A stretch of DNA of 64,000 nt from Deinococcus aerius (GTDB lineage Bacteria > Deinococcota > Deinococci > Deinococcales > Deinococcaceae): the NCBI RefSeq assembly GCF_002897375.1, contig NZ_BFAG01000018.1:1-64000 (forward strand). The letters are read 5' to 3'. The notes under the pieces were generated by a model. It worked only from the letters and a program-made list of their open reading frames with translations, had not been told where the DNA came from and made no database searches. Below, one piece after another: positions 28,393 through 38,221 of the stretch. Numbering within the stretch: position 1 is the first letter of the stretch; every line of letters begins with the position of its first letter. Made by a program: the position numbers and the translations under genes.

Positions 28393-30387
28393 GTGGAGGG
28401 GACACTTGGGCCGCGCGGCAATGCAGCGGAGCGCCGCCCCGGGACGCCGGGGGACCCGGGGAACGCCGTGCTGGCCTGCCTGGCCGCCGGGCAGTTCGGG
28501 GAGGGCCTGCGCCATTACACGGACCTCACGGCGCCGTCCCCGGAGGACGACCTGTGGGGCGGGCAGTGCCTGGTGCTGCTCGGGCGCCGCCTGGAGGGCC
28601 TGCGGCTGCTCCTCCAGGCCCGGGCGCGCGGCCTGGAGGACGCCGGGGCGCTGGTGGCGGTCGCCTACCGCTTCGAGGGCGAGGTGGAGCGGGCCGGGGA
28701 GGTGCTTTCCGGCCTGGACGGGACGCGGCTCTCCGCCTTCGGCGGGGCGGTCGCCGGGCGCGAGCGCGGCCTGCTGCTGTTTCACGCCGGGCGGCTGCGC
28801 GAGGCCCTCTCATTCCTCCAGCGGGCCTGGGAGACCGCCGCGGGCGACCCGGTCACCGGGCACTTCCTGGGCAGCTTCAGCGCCGCCCTCAGCCTGGTGC
28901 TGGCCGAGCTGGGCCGGGACGCGAGCGCGGCGGAGTACGCCAGCCTGGCCCTGGGGCGCGTCAGCCCACCGCAGCGTGTGCCCCTGCTGTGGGCCAGAGC
29001 CCTGAGCCGCGTCCACACCGGGGACTTCGGGGGCGCGGCGCGGGACCTCGACGAGGCCGCCCTGGGGGCCACCCCCGACGCCGCGCCCCTGCTGGACTAT
29101 TACCGCGGCGTGCTGGCCGACGCCCGCGGCCTGTGGCCCGAGGCCGGTGAACACTACCGGGCCAGCGCCGGGGCCGCCCGCCAGGCCCGGCAGCCCGAAA
29201 CCGAGTTTTACGCCCTGCTGCGCCTGTGCGCGCTGAGCACCGGGCAGGGGGACCTCGACGCGGCCCGGCGGCATCTGGCCCGCGCGCGGCACCTGGCCTC
29301 CGGCGAGCGGATGGCGGCCTTCCTGGCCCTGCGCCGGGGCGCCCTGCTCGTGCGCGCCCACGACCCGCAGGCCCTGCCGGTGCTGGAGGCGGCCCGCCAG
29401 GGCTTCGGGACGCTGGAACTCACGCGCGAGCTGGGCCTGGCCCACCTGCACCTGGCGGAGGCGCACCTCAGGGTGGGGCAGGCCGACACCGCCCTGGCCC
29501 ACCTCGAACAGGTCGCCGACGTGCGGCACGCGCTGGAGGGCGGGGCGGTGCTGGCCGCCGAGCTGCGGGGCCTGCCCGCCACGCTCGACCTCCTGCGGGA
29601 CTCGGCGCGTGGCCCGTTCCCCCCCTACCTGGACGTGCTGCGCCGGGACCTGGAGGCGCTGGAGGCCGGGCTGCCTCCCCGCCTGACCCTGACCACCCTG
29701 GGGGGCTGCGGGCTGACGCTGGCGGGCGAGCGGGTGCGCCTGAATGTGGGGATGGCCCGCACGGTGGAGCTGCTGGCCTTCCTGCTGGAGCGGGGCGAGG
29801 CCACCCTGGAGGAGGTGCAGACGCACGTGTTCGAGTACCACCCGCCCCGCCAGGCGCGCGACTACCTGCACGTCACCCGCAACGCGCTGGGTAAGGCGCT
29901 GCCGCAGCTTGGGGTCCCCTTCGACCGGGCACGCCGGGCGTACCGCCTGCGGCCCCAGGGGGTGCGGCTGTGCTGGGACGTGCAGGAGGTGCGCCGGGCC
30001 GTCCACCTGGGCGGCGAGGTGGGGCTGCGCCGGGCGCTGGGCCTGTACACCGGCCGCTTCCTCCCCGGGTCCGAGACCGCCTGGGCGGCGACCGTGCGCG
30101 AGGACCTGGAATGGTCGCTGGCGCGGGTGGGCCTGGAAACGCTGGAGACGCTCCAGCGCCAGGGCAACGCCGCCGCCTGCGTGGGCCTCGCCCAGCGCCT
30201 GCTCCAGGTGCAGCCGCTCGACGTGGGCATCACCAGCCTGCTGGTGCGGGCGCTGCACACCGTGCGCGGCAGCCTGGCCGCCCGGCAGGAACTGGAGCGG
30301 GCGTCGCAGGTCTTCCAACGCGAACTGGGCGAGGTGCCCGAACCCCTCCTCGCCCTGCGCCGGGACCCCTGGCTCTCCACCCACTGA
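28393..30387 (+). CDS. TPR regulator with SARP-like C-terminal domain (copy A)
   Basis: About 664 residues. The start is uncertain: GTG 28393 has AGGAAGG eight bases upstream; 28291 and 28468 are alternatives. The first two thirds are TPR-like repeats, including QPETEFYALLRL, which recurs in copy B. The C-terminal third looks like a winged helix plus BTAD (VELLAFLLERGEATLEEVQTHVF, CWDVQEVRRAV, LQVQPLDVGITSLLVRAL). It is the paralogue of the gene at 61222-63132, and both are divergent from a tiny secreted-peptide gene. Intracellular TPR proteins that bind imported peptides are well known (RRNPP family); SARP-type versions are not something I know as described. Confidence 0.72.
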   Translation: MEGTLGPRGNAAERRPGTPGDPGNAVLACLAAGQFGEGLRHYTDLTAPSPEDDLWGGQCLVLLGRRLEGLRLLLQARARGLEDAGALVAVAYRFEGEVERAGEVLSGLDGTRLSAFGGAVAGRERGLLLFHAGRLREALSFLQRAWETAAGDPVTGHFLGSFSAALSLVLAELGRDASAAEYASLALGRVSPPQRVPLLWARALSRVHTGDFGGAARDLDEAALGATPDAAPLLDYYRGVLADARGLWPEAGEHYRASAGAARQARQPETEFYALLRLCALSTGQGDLDAARRHLARARHLASGERMAAFLALRRGALLVRAHDPQALPVLEAARQGFGTLELTRELGLAHLHLAEAHLRVGQADTALAHLEQVADVRHALEGGAVLAAELRGLPATLDLLRDSARGPFPPYLDVLRRDLEALEAGLPPRLTLTTLGGCGLTLAGERVRLNVGMARTVELLAFLLERGEATLEEVQTHVFEYHPPRQARDYLHVTRNALGKALPQLGVPFDRARRAYRLRPQGVRLCWDVQEVRRAVHLGGEVGLRRALGLYTGRFLPGSETAWAATVREDLEWSLARVGLETLETLQRQGNAAACVGLAQRLLQVQPLDVGITSLLVRALHTVRGSLAARQELERASQVFQRELGEVPEPLLALRRDPWLSTH

Positions 30388-30533
30388 TACCGGCTTGCGG
30401 CGATGGAAGAACATTCCGTGGCTTGTCCGTATGTTCTGGAATCAGAGCAAGCTGGTATTCGTTGCTGCTGGCTCTCCTTCGGAGCTGTGCCAGTCCGCTC
30501 GGGTTCGTCTTCGACTCACCGCAATTTCGTATG
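30387..30533. repeat. Dispersed hairpin repeat after regulator A
   Basis: It starts inside the stop codon of the regulator gene. ATACCGGCTTGC (30387-30398) pairs with GCAAGCTGGTAT (30447-30458), with one G-T mismatch, and inner GAACAT/ATGTTC arms make a hairpin of about 72 bases. The following 75 bases resemble 28024-28103. The hairpin may also end transcription of the regulator gene. Confidence 0.5.
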
Positions 30534-30603
30534 AGGTCCTCGCCAGGGCCTGCCGCCGGGCGAGCTGGGGGACCACTCCCACGGCGCGGGGGCTGAGCGC
30601 CGG

Positions 30604-32136
30604 TCAGGGCTTCGCCGGGACGGGGCTTTCCCGGGGACGCGGGGAAGGTTCGGAATCCTCCACCCTGAGCGGAAACACACCGGTAAACAGCCGCGGCCAG
30701 GCGAGGTGGGGCCTTGCCAGCTCCAGCCGGTAGCCGAGCCCGGAAAACTGGCGCTCCCACAGCACGCGCATCTGCGGCAGCATCAGGTCGGCCACCCAGC
30801 CGTTTGCCCGCGGAAGCTGCTCCCCCAGGTCGAAGGGGCTGGGCTCGTGCAGCCGGGCCCGCACCTGCGCCCGCACCTCGGCCTGGTACAGCGCGTCGTC
30901 CACCAGGCGCGAGAAGAGCGCCTCCACCCGGGCACGCTCGTCCCGCACCGGCAGGGCACCCATGGCGATGGCGCTGCCCAGGGAGTTCCCCGCCGTGTTC
31001 CACCCGGCATAGCCCGCCAGCCGAGCGAGGGGCAGGCCCTGCAGCAGCCGCCACAGCCGCCGCTCGGCCCCGTTCGGGTAGGCGATGTCCGCCAGGCTCA
31101 CGCGCTCGCCCCGTTCCAGGGCGTCCCGCACGAAGTCCACGAAGGCGGGAAGGTGCCGGGCCGTGGTGTCCACCGCCCCGTAGTCGGGCTGCACATTCGC
31201 CTGCCGCTCGCCGGGCGTGTTCACTGCGAGGATGAAGTCCGCGTCCGCGCGCCCGTCGGCGGGGACGCAGCCCGCGGCCCGCAGGTGCGCCTGCACGAGT
31301 TCCCCGGCGGGTCGGTCCTCGTACAGCAGGCCCGCGGCGCCGCCGAGCGTGCCGGAGTAGCGCACATACACCCTCGGCGTCCCCCCGCGCAGCAGCCGGG
31401 CCAGCAGCGTCACGGGCACCTCGTCCGCGCCCGGGTAGATGTCCACCCGGGGCCAGACGCCCAGCTCGTCCGTCCGCGCCTCCAGCAGGCGGCGGTCGTG
31501 GGCGGCCAGGCCGTACGGGGTGGTGTCGTCCAGCGTGAGGCAGAGGTGCTCGATCACGCCGTTCTGGACGTGATTCAACGCCTCCAGGTGCAGGGTGCGG
31601 TTGCGCTCGCGGGTCGCCAGCCAGTCCTCCAGGATCGATGCCGGAACCGCCGCCCTCGCCGCCTCCAGGGCCGGGCGTTCGGCCTCCCCGTGCCGCGCGT
31701 GGCGGTCGAAGGCCGTGCTGTAGGCGCGCAGCTCGCGGCCCCACTCGCCGTAGTACGGCTTCTCCTCCAGGGGATCATTGTCGTGCGCCACCCGGACGAT
31801 CACGCCGAAGGCCAGGATGCGGAGCCGGGGATTGAGGTGGCGGGCCTCCTCCAGCACGCCCAGCCGCTCCAGCACGGCGTCAAGAGGGTCCGAAACCCGG
31901 CGGGCCGGGATCATGCCGCCTAAAGTCAGGGTTTCCAGGCAGACGATCAGGGCGTCCGTGCGCGGGGCCTCGTCCAGCAGCCAGGAGCGCAACAGCGCCG
32001 TGTCGCCGGGCTCGTTGAGACGCGGCAGGGCCTGTGGCGGCGGAACACGTACCTCGGCGCCCGCCATCCGCGCCAGTTGCACGGGATGGTCCAGCGTCTG
32101 GGGGCGCACGTCGGGGGGAATCAGCAGGATGTTCAT
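30604..32136 (-). CDS. DUF4127 family protein
   Basis: 510 residues beginning MNILLIPPDVRPQTLDHP at ATG 32136, overlapping the stop of the upstream hydrolase gene (ATGA). The pattern GGMIPARRVSDP, RYSGTLGGAAGLLYEDRP, and YAGWNTAGNSLGSAIAMG is typical of DUF4127, a cytoplasmic family found with sugar-uptake and glycosidase genes. The reaction is not established. It is the last gene of the ten-gene amino-sugar transcript. Confidence 0.82.
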   Translation of the reverse strand: MNILLIPPDVRPQTLDHPVQLARMAGAEVRVPPPQALPRLNEPGDTALLRSWLLDEAPRTDALIVCLETLTLGGMIPARRVSDPLDAVLERLGVLEEARHLNPRLRILAFGVIVRVAHDNDPLEEKPYYGEWGRELRAYSTAFDRHARHGEAERPALEAARAAVPASILEDWLATRERNRTLHLEALNHVQNGVIEHLCLTLDDTTPYGLAAHDRRLLEARTDELGVWPRVDIYPGADEVPVTLLARLLRGGTPRVYVRYSGTLGGAAGLLYEDRPAGELVQAHLRAAGCVPADGRADADFILAVNTPGERQANVQPDYGAVDTTARHLPAFVDFVRDALERGERVSLADIAYPNGAERRLWRLLQGLPLARLAGYAGWNTAGNSLGSAIAMGALPVRDERARVEALFSRLVDDALYQAEVRAQVRARLHEPSPFDLGEQLPRANGWVADLMLPQMRVLWERQFSGLGYRLELARPHLAWPRLFTGVFPLRVEDSEPSPRPRESPVPAKP

Positions 32137-32903
32137 GATGCGGGGAAAAGGTTGGGGGTGGAGAGGAAGGCCATCGCGTCGTCGCGCATCCCAGGCGAGG
32201 TGTAGTGTCCGGTGTCCGGGTAGATCTGCGCCGTGAAGCGGTCCGCCTGCCCGGCCTGCTCGTAGGCCCGGCGGTAGGCGGCGACCGTGGCCTCGTGGAG
32301 GGGCGGGGGAAACACCGCGTCGGCCTCGCCGTGCAGCAGCAGCAGGCGGGTGGGGGGAGCCTGCTCGGCGTGGAGGACCGGACGGTGCGCCTCCACAAAG
32401 CGGCGGGCCAGCGGCACGGTGACCTCGGGTTCGTCCCACACGCCCTCGCTGGAGATCACGACCACCTGCCCCACCCGCTTCTCGCGCAGGGCCAGATAGT
32501 GAGCGACGAAGCCTCCCATTGAGATACCGACCGCGGCGGTGGGGAGTTCGCCGAAGACCTCGTGCGAGGCGTCGATCAGGCCGTGCGCCTCCAGCGCCGT
32601 CCTCACCGCACACAAACGCAGGAAGTTGCGGTAGCCCAGCGTCTCCGGGGTCAGGCTCGCCTCGCGGCGCTCGCCGTGTCCTACGGCGTCAGGCAGGACG
32701 ACCAACCAGCCTGCCTCCACCATCCGGGTGAAGATGCCGAGGTTGCCCTCCTTGCTCGCGGTGACCCCGTGGTACACGAGGACCAGGCCGCGCGGGGGGT
32801 CCAGGGGACGTTCGATCAGGCAGGGGATTCCGGCCAGGACCCGGCGCTCTATCGCGTAGGGCGTAGTGCCGATGAGAGGGGTGGCATACGGCGGTCCGCT
32901 CAC
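32133..32903 (-). CDS. Dienelactone-hydrolase-like alpha/beta hydrolase
   Basis: 256 residues from GTG 32903, which overlaps the stop of the oxidoreductase gene by four bases (GTGA). The nucleophile elbow is GISMGGF, the acid is in LLLHGEADAVFP and the His in YPDTGHYTSP, so the catalytic triad is complete. VLVYHGVTASKEGN supplies the oxyanion region. It is a probable esterase or deacylase acting on a sugar derivative in the same pathway; the substrate is unknown. Confidence 0.8.
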   Translation of the reverse strand: MSGPPYATPLIGTTPYAIERRVLAGIPCLIERPLDPPRGLVLVYHGVTASKEGNLGIFTRMVEAGWLVVLPDAVGHGERREASLTPETLGYRNFLRLCAVRTALEAHGLIDASHEVFGELPTAAVGISMGGFVAHYLALREKRVGQVVVISSEGVWDEPEVTVPLARRFVEAHRPVLHAEQAPPTRLLLLHGEADAVFPPPLHEATVAAYRRAYEQAGQADRFTAQIYPDTGHYTSPGMRDDAMAFLSTPNLFPAS

Positions 32904-34267
32904 AGGTTGGCGCCCTGAGCCCGCAGAGCCGCGCGCAACTCCACGCCGTCCACCCCGCGCACGTCGCCGCAGTTCCGCGAGGCCCACGCCGCCGCCAGCC
33001 CCGCCGCCTCGCCCATCGAGTGGCAGTTCTGCTGGACGCGGATCGCGGATTGCGCCTCGAAGGTCGCGCTCGCGCAGCGGCCCGGCACGAGGACGTTTCG
33101 CAGCCCCCGGGGAATCAGCGCCCGGTAGGGAATCTCGTGGTAGGCGTCCGGGCGGAAGTAGGGCGACTGGCCCTCCCGCTCGTGGTACAGCTTCTTGCCG
33201 CGCGGCGAGTGGATGTCCACCGGGTAGTGGTTGCGGCAGATCGCGTCCTCGAAGGTGCGGCAATCCAGAATGTCCTCCAGCGTCAGCACGTAGTCCCCGA
33301 CGATCCGCCGCGTCTCCCGAATGCCCACCATCGGGGCGTAACTTCCCAGGAAGGAGGCCTCGCAGCCCGGCAGGTAACGGCGGCAGAAGTGGACCAGGCG
33401 TTCGACCGCCGCCTTGCCGTCCACCTGCGCGGCGCTGAGCTGCCAGGGGTCGGCCCCGTCGTTCAGCTCGGGGGCCAGCCGCGGGCAGTTGAAGCTGATC
33501 TCGCCGGGCCGCCCGGGCACGCTGAAGCCCTGGAAGTAGTCGCCGTCGCGCTCCAGCAGCACACCGTCCTCCACGGCCTGCCGGAAAAGGGGTTCCAGGG
33601 TCGAGTTCTTGCCCCAGACCATCCAGAAGTGCAGGAAGCGCGGGCTCTCCTGGGGCTGCCCCTGCCCGATCAGAAAGGCGCACAGCCGCTCGGGGTCCAC
33701 CCCCGCCAGGGTGAAGCGCAGGCTCATCGCCTGGTGCAGCCCGTCCTCGCCGCCCGCCTGGAAGGGGGCACCCGCCGCCACCGCCACGTCTGCATCCCCG
33801 GTCGAGTCGATGATGACCTTGGCCGGAAGTTCGACTAAGCCGCCTTTGTTGTGGACGACCAGCCCGCGCACGTTCCCCCCGTCGAGGACCGGCTGGACGA
33901 CATGCGTGTGGTAGAGCAACTCCGCGCCCGATTCCACCGCCATCTGCTCCAGCACGTACTTCATGCCCTCGGGGTTGAACCAGTTGTCGTTGCCGCCGCG
34001 GTCCACCGCCCCGTCCCCACGGGCGATCAGCCGGGCCTTGAGTTCCTCGGTGAGGCCCTGGTTGAGGCTCACCCCCGCGCTCACGTTCCGCATCAGCGGC
34101 GTGACCTGCGCGTTCGTGCCCGTGCCGCCCAGCGAGCCGAACGCCTCGACGATCAGCGTCCTCGCCCCCGCCCGCGCGCTGGCGATCCCCGCGATGGCGC
34201 CGCTCGTGCCGCCCCCGGCGACGATCACGTCCCAGCGCCGCTCGGACGCCCTGTACTCCAGCCCCAT
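32900..34267 (-). CDS. FAD-dependent oxidoreductase
   Basis: 455 residues. The N-terminal VIVAGGGTSGAIAGIASARAG is the dinucleotide-binding GxGxxG motif and IVEAFGSLGGTGT follows, as in the FAD-dependent oxidoreductase family PF12831 (FAD_oxidored). The C-terminal VLVPGRCASATFEAQSAIRV and MGEAAGLAAAWA are also typical. The start ATG at 34267 overlaps the permease stop (TGATG). Members are common in carbohydrate operons; a sugar oxidation step is inferred. Confidence 0.82.
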   Translation of the reverse strand: MGLEYRASERRWDVIVAGGGTSGAIAGIASARAGARTLIVEAFGSLGGTGTNAQVTPLMRNVSAGVSLNQGLTEELKARLIARGDGAVDRGGNDNWFNPEGMKYVLEQMAVESGAELLYHTHVVQPVLDGGNVRGLVVHNKGGLVELPAKVIIDSTGDADVAVAAGAPFQAGGEDGLHQAMSLRFTLAGVDPERLCAFLIGQGQPQESPRFLHFWMVWGKNSTLEPLFRQAVEDGVLLERDGDYFQGFSVPGRPGEISFNCPRLAPELNDGADPWQLSAAQVDGKAAVERLVHFCRRYLPGCEASFLGSYAPMVGIRETRRIVGDYVLTLEDILDCRTFEDAICRNHYPVDIHSPRGKKLYHEREGQSPYFRPDAYHEIPYRALIPRGLRNVLVPGRCASATFEAQSAIRVQQNCHSMGEAAGLAAAWASRNCGDVRGVDGVELRAALRAQGANL

Positions 34268-35148
34268 CAGCCCTTCACCGCGCCCTCGATGCCGCGCATG
34301 AAGTACCGCTGGGCGAACAGGAAGATCAGCAGGATGGGGATGATGGTGAGCACCGTGCCCGCCGCGACCGCCCGCGTATTCGTGCTGAACAGGCCGTTGA
34401 GTTCCAGCAGCCCGGCGGCCAGCGGGTACATCTCGCGGTCGTTCAGGATGATCCGGGCCCACAGGAACGAGTTCCAGGTCGCCACGAAGTCCAGGATGGC
34501 GAAGGCCGTGATGGAGGGCAGCGCGAGCGGGATCATCACCCGCCGCCAGATCGTGAGTTCCGAGGCCCCGTCGATGCGCGCCGCCTCGATCAGTTCCTGC
34601 GGAATGCCCAGGTACGCCTGCCGCAGCAGGAAGAGCCCGACCACGCTCGCCAGGCCCGGCAGCACGATGGCCGCGTACTCGCCGGGCACGCTCCTGAGCA
34701 GCCCCAGCTTGACGGTCGTGATGTAGTTGACGATCAAGCCCGCCTCGTTGGGCAGCACCAGGACCGCCAGGATCGCGTAGAAGATCAGGTCCCGCCCCGG
34801 AAAACGCATTCGCGCCAGCGGGTAGGCCGCCAGCGTCGCCAGCACCACGCTGCCCACCACCCCGAAAAAGCAGATGACGACGCTGTTCAGCACCCAGCGC
34901 AGCATGGGGGCATTGCTGAACACTGCCTCGTAATTGCGCCAGGTGACGCTGTCGGGGAGCAGTTTCGGCGTGTAAATCGCGCCGGTCGTCTCCAGCGAGG
35001 TCAGCACCGTCCAGTAGAAGGGGTACACGGTGATGACGGCGATCAGGCTCAGCAGGCCGTACGTGAGGACTTTGCCGAGCAGCCCGCGGGTGCGCCGCCG
35101 CGCCCGCAGTTGCTCCGCCGTCGTTGGGGTCGGCGCCAGGGTGGTCAT
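34267..35148 (-). CDS. Carbohydrate ABC transporter permease, MalG type
   Basis: 293 residues with six hydrophobic segments and the EAA loop EAARIDGASELTIWRRVMIPLALP that contacts the ATPase. The N-terminal cytoplasmic tail is short, as in MalG/LacG permeases. It works with the MalF-type permease upstream (30-base gap) and the two binding proteins. No ATPase gene is present in the locus, so a shared MsiK-type ATPase elsewhere is likely. Confidence 0.9.
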   Translation of the reverse strand: MTTLAPTPTTAEQLRARRRTRGLLGKVLTYGLLSLIAVITVYPFYWTVLTSLETTGAIYTPKLLPDSVTWRNYEAVFSNAPMLRWVLNSVVICFFGVVGSVVLATLAAYPLARMRFPGRDLIFYAILAVLVLPNEAGLIVNYITTVKLGLLRSVPGEYAAIVLPGLASVVGLFLLRQAYLGIPQELIEAARIDGASELTIWRRVMIPLALPSITAFAILDFVATWNSFLWARIILNDREMYPLAAGLLELNGLFSTNTRAVAAGTVLTIIPILLIFLFAQRYFMRGIEGAVKG

Positions 35149-35178
35149 GTCAGGACACCTCGAGGAAGGGGGAGGGCA

Positions 35179-36107
<929 letters not shown>

Positions 36108-36111
<4 letters not shown>

Positions 36112-38138
36112 CTGGCACCTCCCAGCAGCGTCAGGCCCAGGAGCGTCGGGTTCGCGCCCTTGCCCTCACTCACGAGCGTCACCCGCTTAATAACCTTGTC
36201 GGGCGTGGGGTTGCGCCACTCCAGCACGCTCAGGGCCACGTCCAGCCCGTCCCTCGTCTTGCCGAACCACACCGGGTCCTGCACCAGGCTGGTGACCAGC
36301 GGCTCGGTCCAGGCGCGGATGTGGCGGCCATACTCCAGCGGCTGCACCTGCCGGGTGCCGTCCGCGAACTCGATCTCGTAGCGCCCGACCTGCTCGCGGT
36401 CGCTGGGGTTGGGCCAGCCCGTCGTGTGCAGAAAGGCGATGCCGTCCGCCCTCGCGCCGATGTCCAGGGAAACCCGTTCCGGGAGATCACTCACGGCGGC
36501 CCGGCTGCCCTTCGTCATCACGGCGCCGGAGATCAGGAACTTGTACGCGCCCAGCTTCACCTCGCCCGTGGGGAGGTTGGAGAGGTCGGTGTCCGGCCCC
36601 TTCCCGATCCACCCCGTCTCGTCGCGGTCGGTCAGGGCGCGGTTGACCACCGCCTTCAGGTCCACGAGCTGCCCGCGCCGAGCGGTATAGCTCGCCCCCC
36701 GATAGAGGTCGCGGTAACGGGCGGCGGCGTTCTGGACCGGCGGCGCACCCGGATTCCAGGCGCTCGCCCCACCGCGCACGTAGGCGACGCCCTGATCCGC
36801 CTGCCCGTCCCAGATGCTGGGGTTGCCGAAGTACCCCGTCCAGCGCGTCTGCACGTACCCGGTCGCCCCGTAACGTGCCGCACTCTGGGCAAAGGTCTCG
36901 GGGTTCAGGTTGTCCCGCCACCCGGCCCCGTAAGCCTTGAAGCCCGCCTTTTTGATCTCCGCCAGCAGCGGGTAGTCCGCCGCCGGGTTGTACGCCCAGT
37001 ACATCACCTCGATGTCCTTGGGCAGCATCTGTGGAATCTCGTCCTTGAAGGCGTCCGCAAAGGCCACATCGTGCCAGATCATCGTCCCGGCGCCCAGGCT
37101 CTTGAGGTGGCGGTACAGCCTCAGCGTGTCGTCCACGAAGAGCTTCTCGAAACCCACCGCCTTGCCGTTCTCCCGCGCGGGGAAGCGGTCGAGGTTGCGG
37201 ACCTCGTCGTGCCCGATATGGACACGTTTCGCGCCGAAGGTCTTGACCGCCTCGGTCAGGATGGGGAGCACCACGTCGTAGGTGCGCGGGTTGAGCGTGT
37301 CGTACGCGAAGGGGTTCTGGCTCTGCGGGTCCTGCACGAGGTCCTTGTTCGCCCCGCCGTAGAACAGCCACCCGGTATGGCCCAGCGTCTCGATCAGCGG
37401 CACCGGCTCCAGCCCGTAGCTGCGGGCCAGGTTCGCCACCCGCGCCGCCTCGGCCTTGCTCGCGCCGCCCGGATGCGCGAAGCCGCCCTGCCGCGCCGCG
37501 TCCCACTGCACGTAGTTGCTCATGACCAGGACGCCGTTGTACTTCATCTCCGCCAGCATGGGGATCAGCGCGTCGTTCACGCCCTTGCTGTACTGGTCCA
37601 GGTACAGCATCGCCATCCGCTGGGGGAGCCGGGGAAAGTCGCTGATCCCGGCGAAGCGAAGCCCGCTGGGCGTGAGGAGCTGCCGCAGCGTCTGAGCGCC
37701 GTAGTACGCCCCTTTGGGGTCGGCCCCCACGACCGTCGCCCCGCTCGCATCCACCCACAGCGCGTACCCCTCGGGCTTGTCGGTGAGGAGGCCCTTACTC
37801 TGGGCGACCTGTGCCAGCCGGGAATCTGCGCGCGTGCCGATCACGATGCGCCCCGGCCCACCGCTCGCCAGCGGCAGGTCGGCGTTCAGGCGGGTCTTCC
37901 ACTCGCTTTGCAGGTCGCGGACCGCCCACCTCAGCTCGGGGGCGTCGCCGCGCACCTCCACGGAAAGACCCGCGAGGGGCAGCGTGCCCGCCGGGTACTG
38001 CGCCCGCTGCGGGACGGGGAGAATCTGGGCCGGGGGGAGCGCCTGCACGGCATCGGGAACGGCCTGAAGGGGCAGCGCCAGGGTCCCCGACACGCACGCG
38101 AGCGCGGCGGTCAGGGTGAGGGTCAGGGGCGCACGCAA
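36108..38138 (-). CDS. GH20-type beta-N-acetylhexosaminidase
   Basis: 676 residues. Start TTG 38138 is chosen because AAGGAGG sits seven bases upstream; the upstream ATG at 38174 has no ribosome site. A signal peptide follows (LTLTLTAALACVSGTLALP). A GH20b-like alpha/beta domain comes before the barrel, which carries the Asp-Glu pair in KRVHIGHDEVRNL. The last 170 residues form an extra beta domain. It should be an exported hexosaminidase releasing GlcNAc-type sugars for the transporter. A 12-bp hairpin lies between it and the upstream binding-protein gene. Confidence 0.85.
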
Positions 38139-38178
38139 GGGGAAACCTCCTTGGGAAACTTGCAAAAGGGGCATTGAT

Positions 38179-38213
38179 GAGGCCAGCGGGGGAGAGGTCC
38201 GCCCGCTGGCCTC
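38179..38213 (-). promoter_or_regulatory. 12-bp hairpin between binding-protein and GH20 genes
   Basis: GAGGCCAGCGGG, 11-base loop, CCCGCTGGCCTC: a perfect 12-bp stem located after the binding-protein stop and before the GH20 start. No T-run follows. Such hairpins downstream of a binding-protein gene often protect the upstream mRNA or cause partial termination, raising binding-protein levels over the rest of the operon (as with malE-malF). Confidence 0.55.
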
Positions 38214-38221
38214 TCCTGGTC

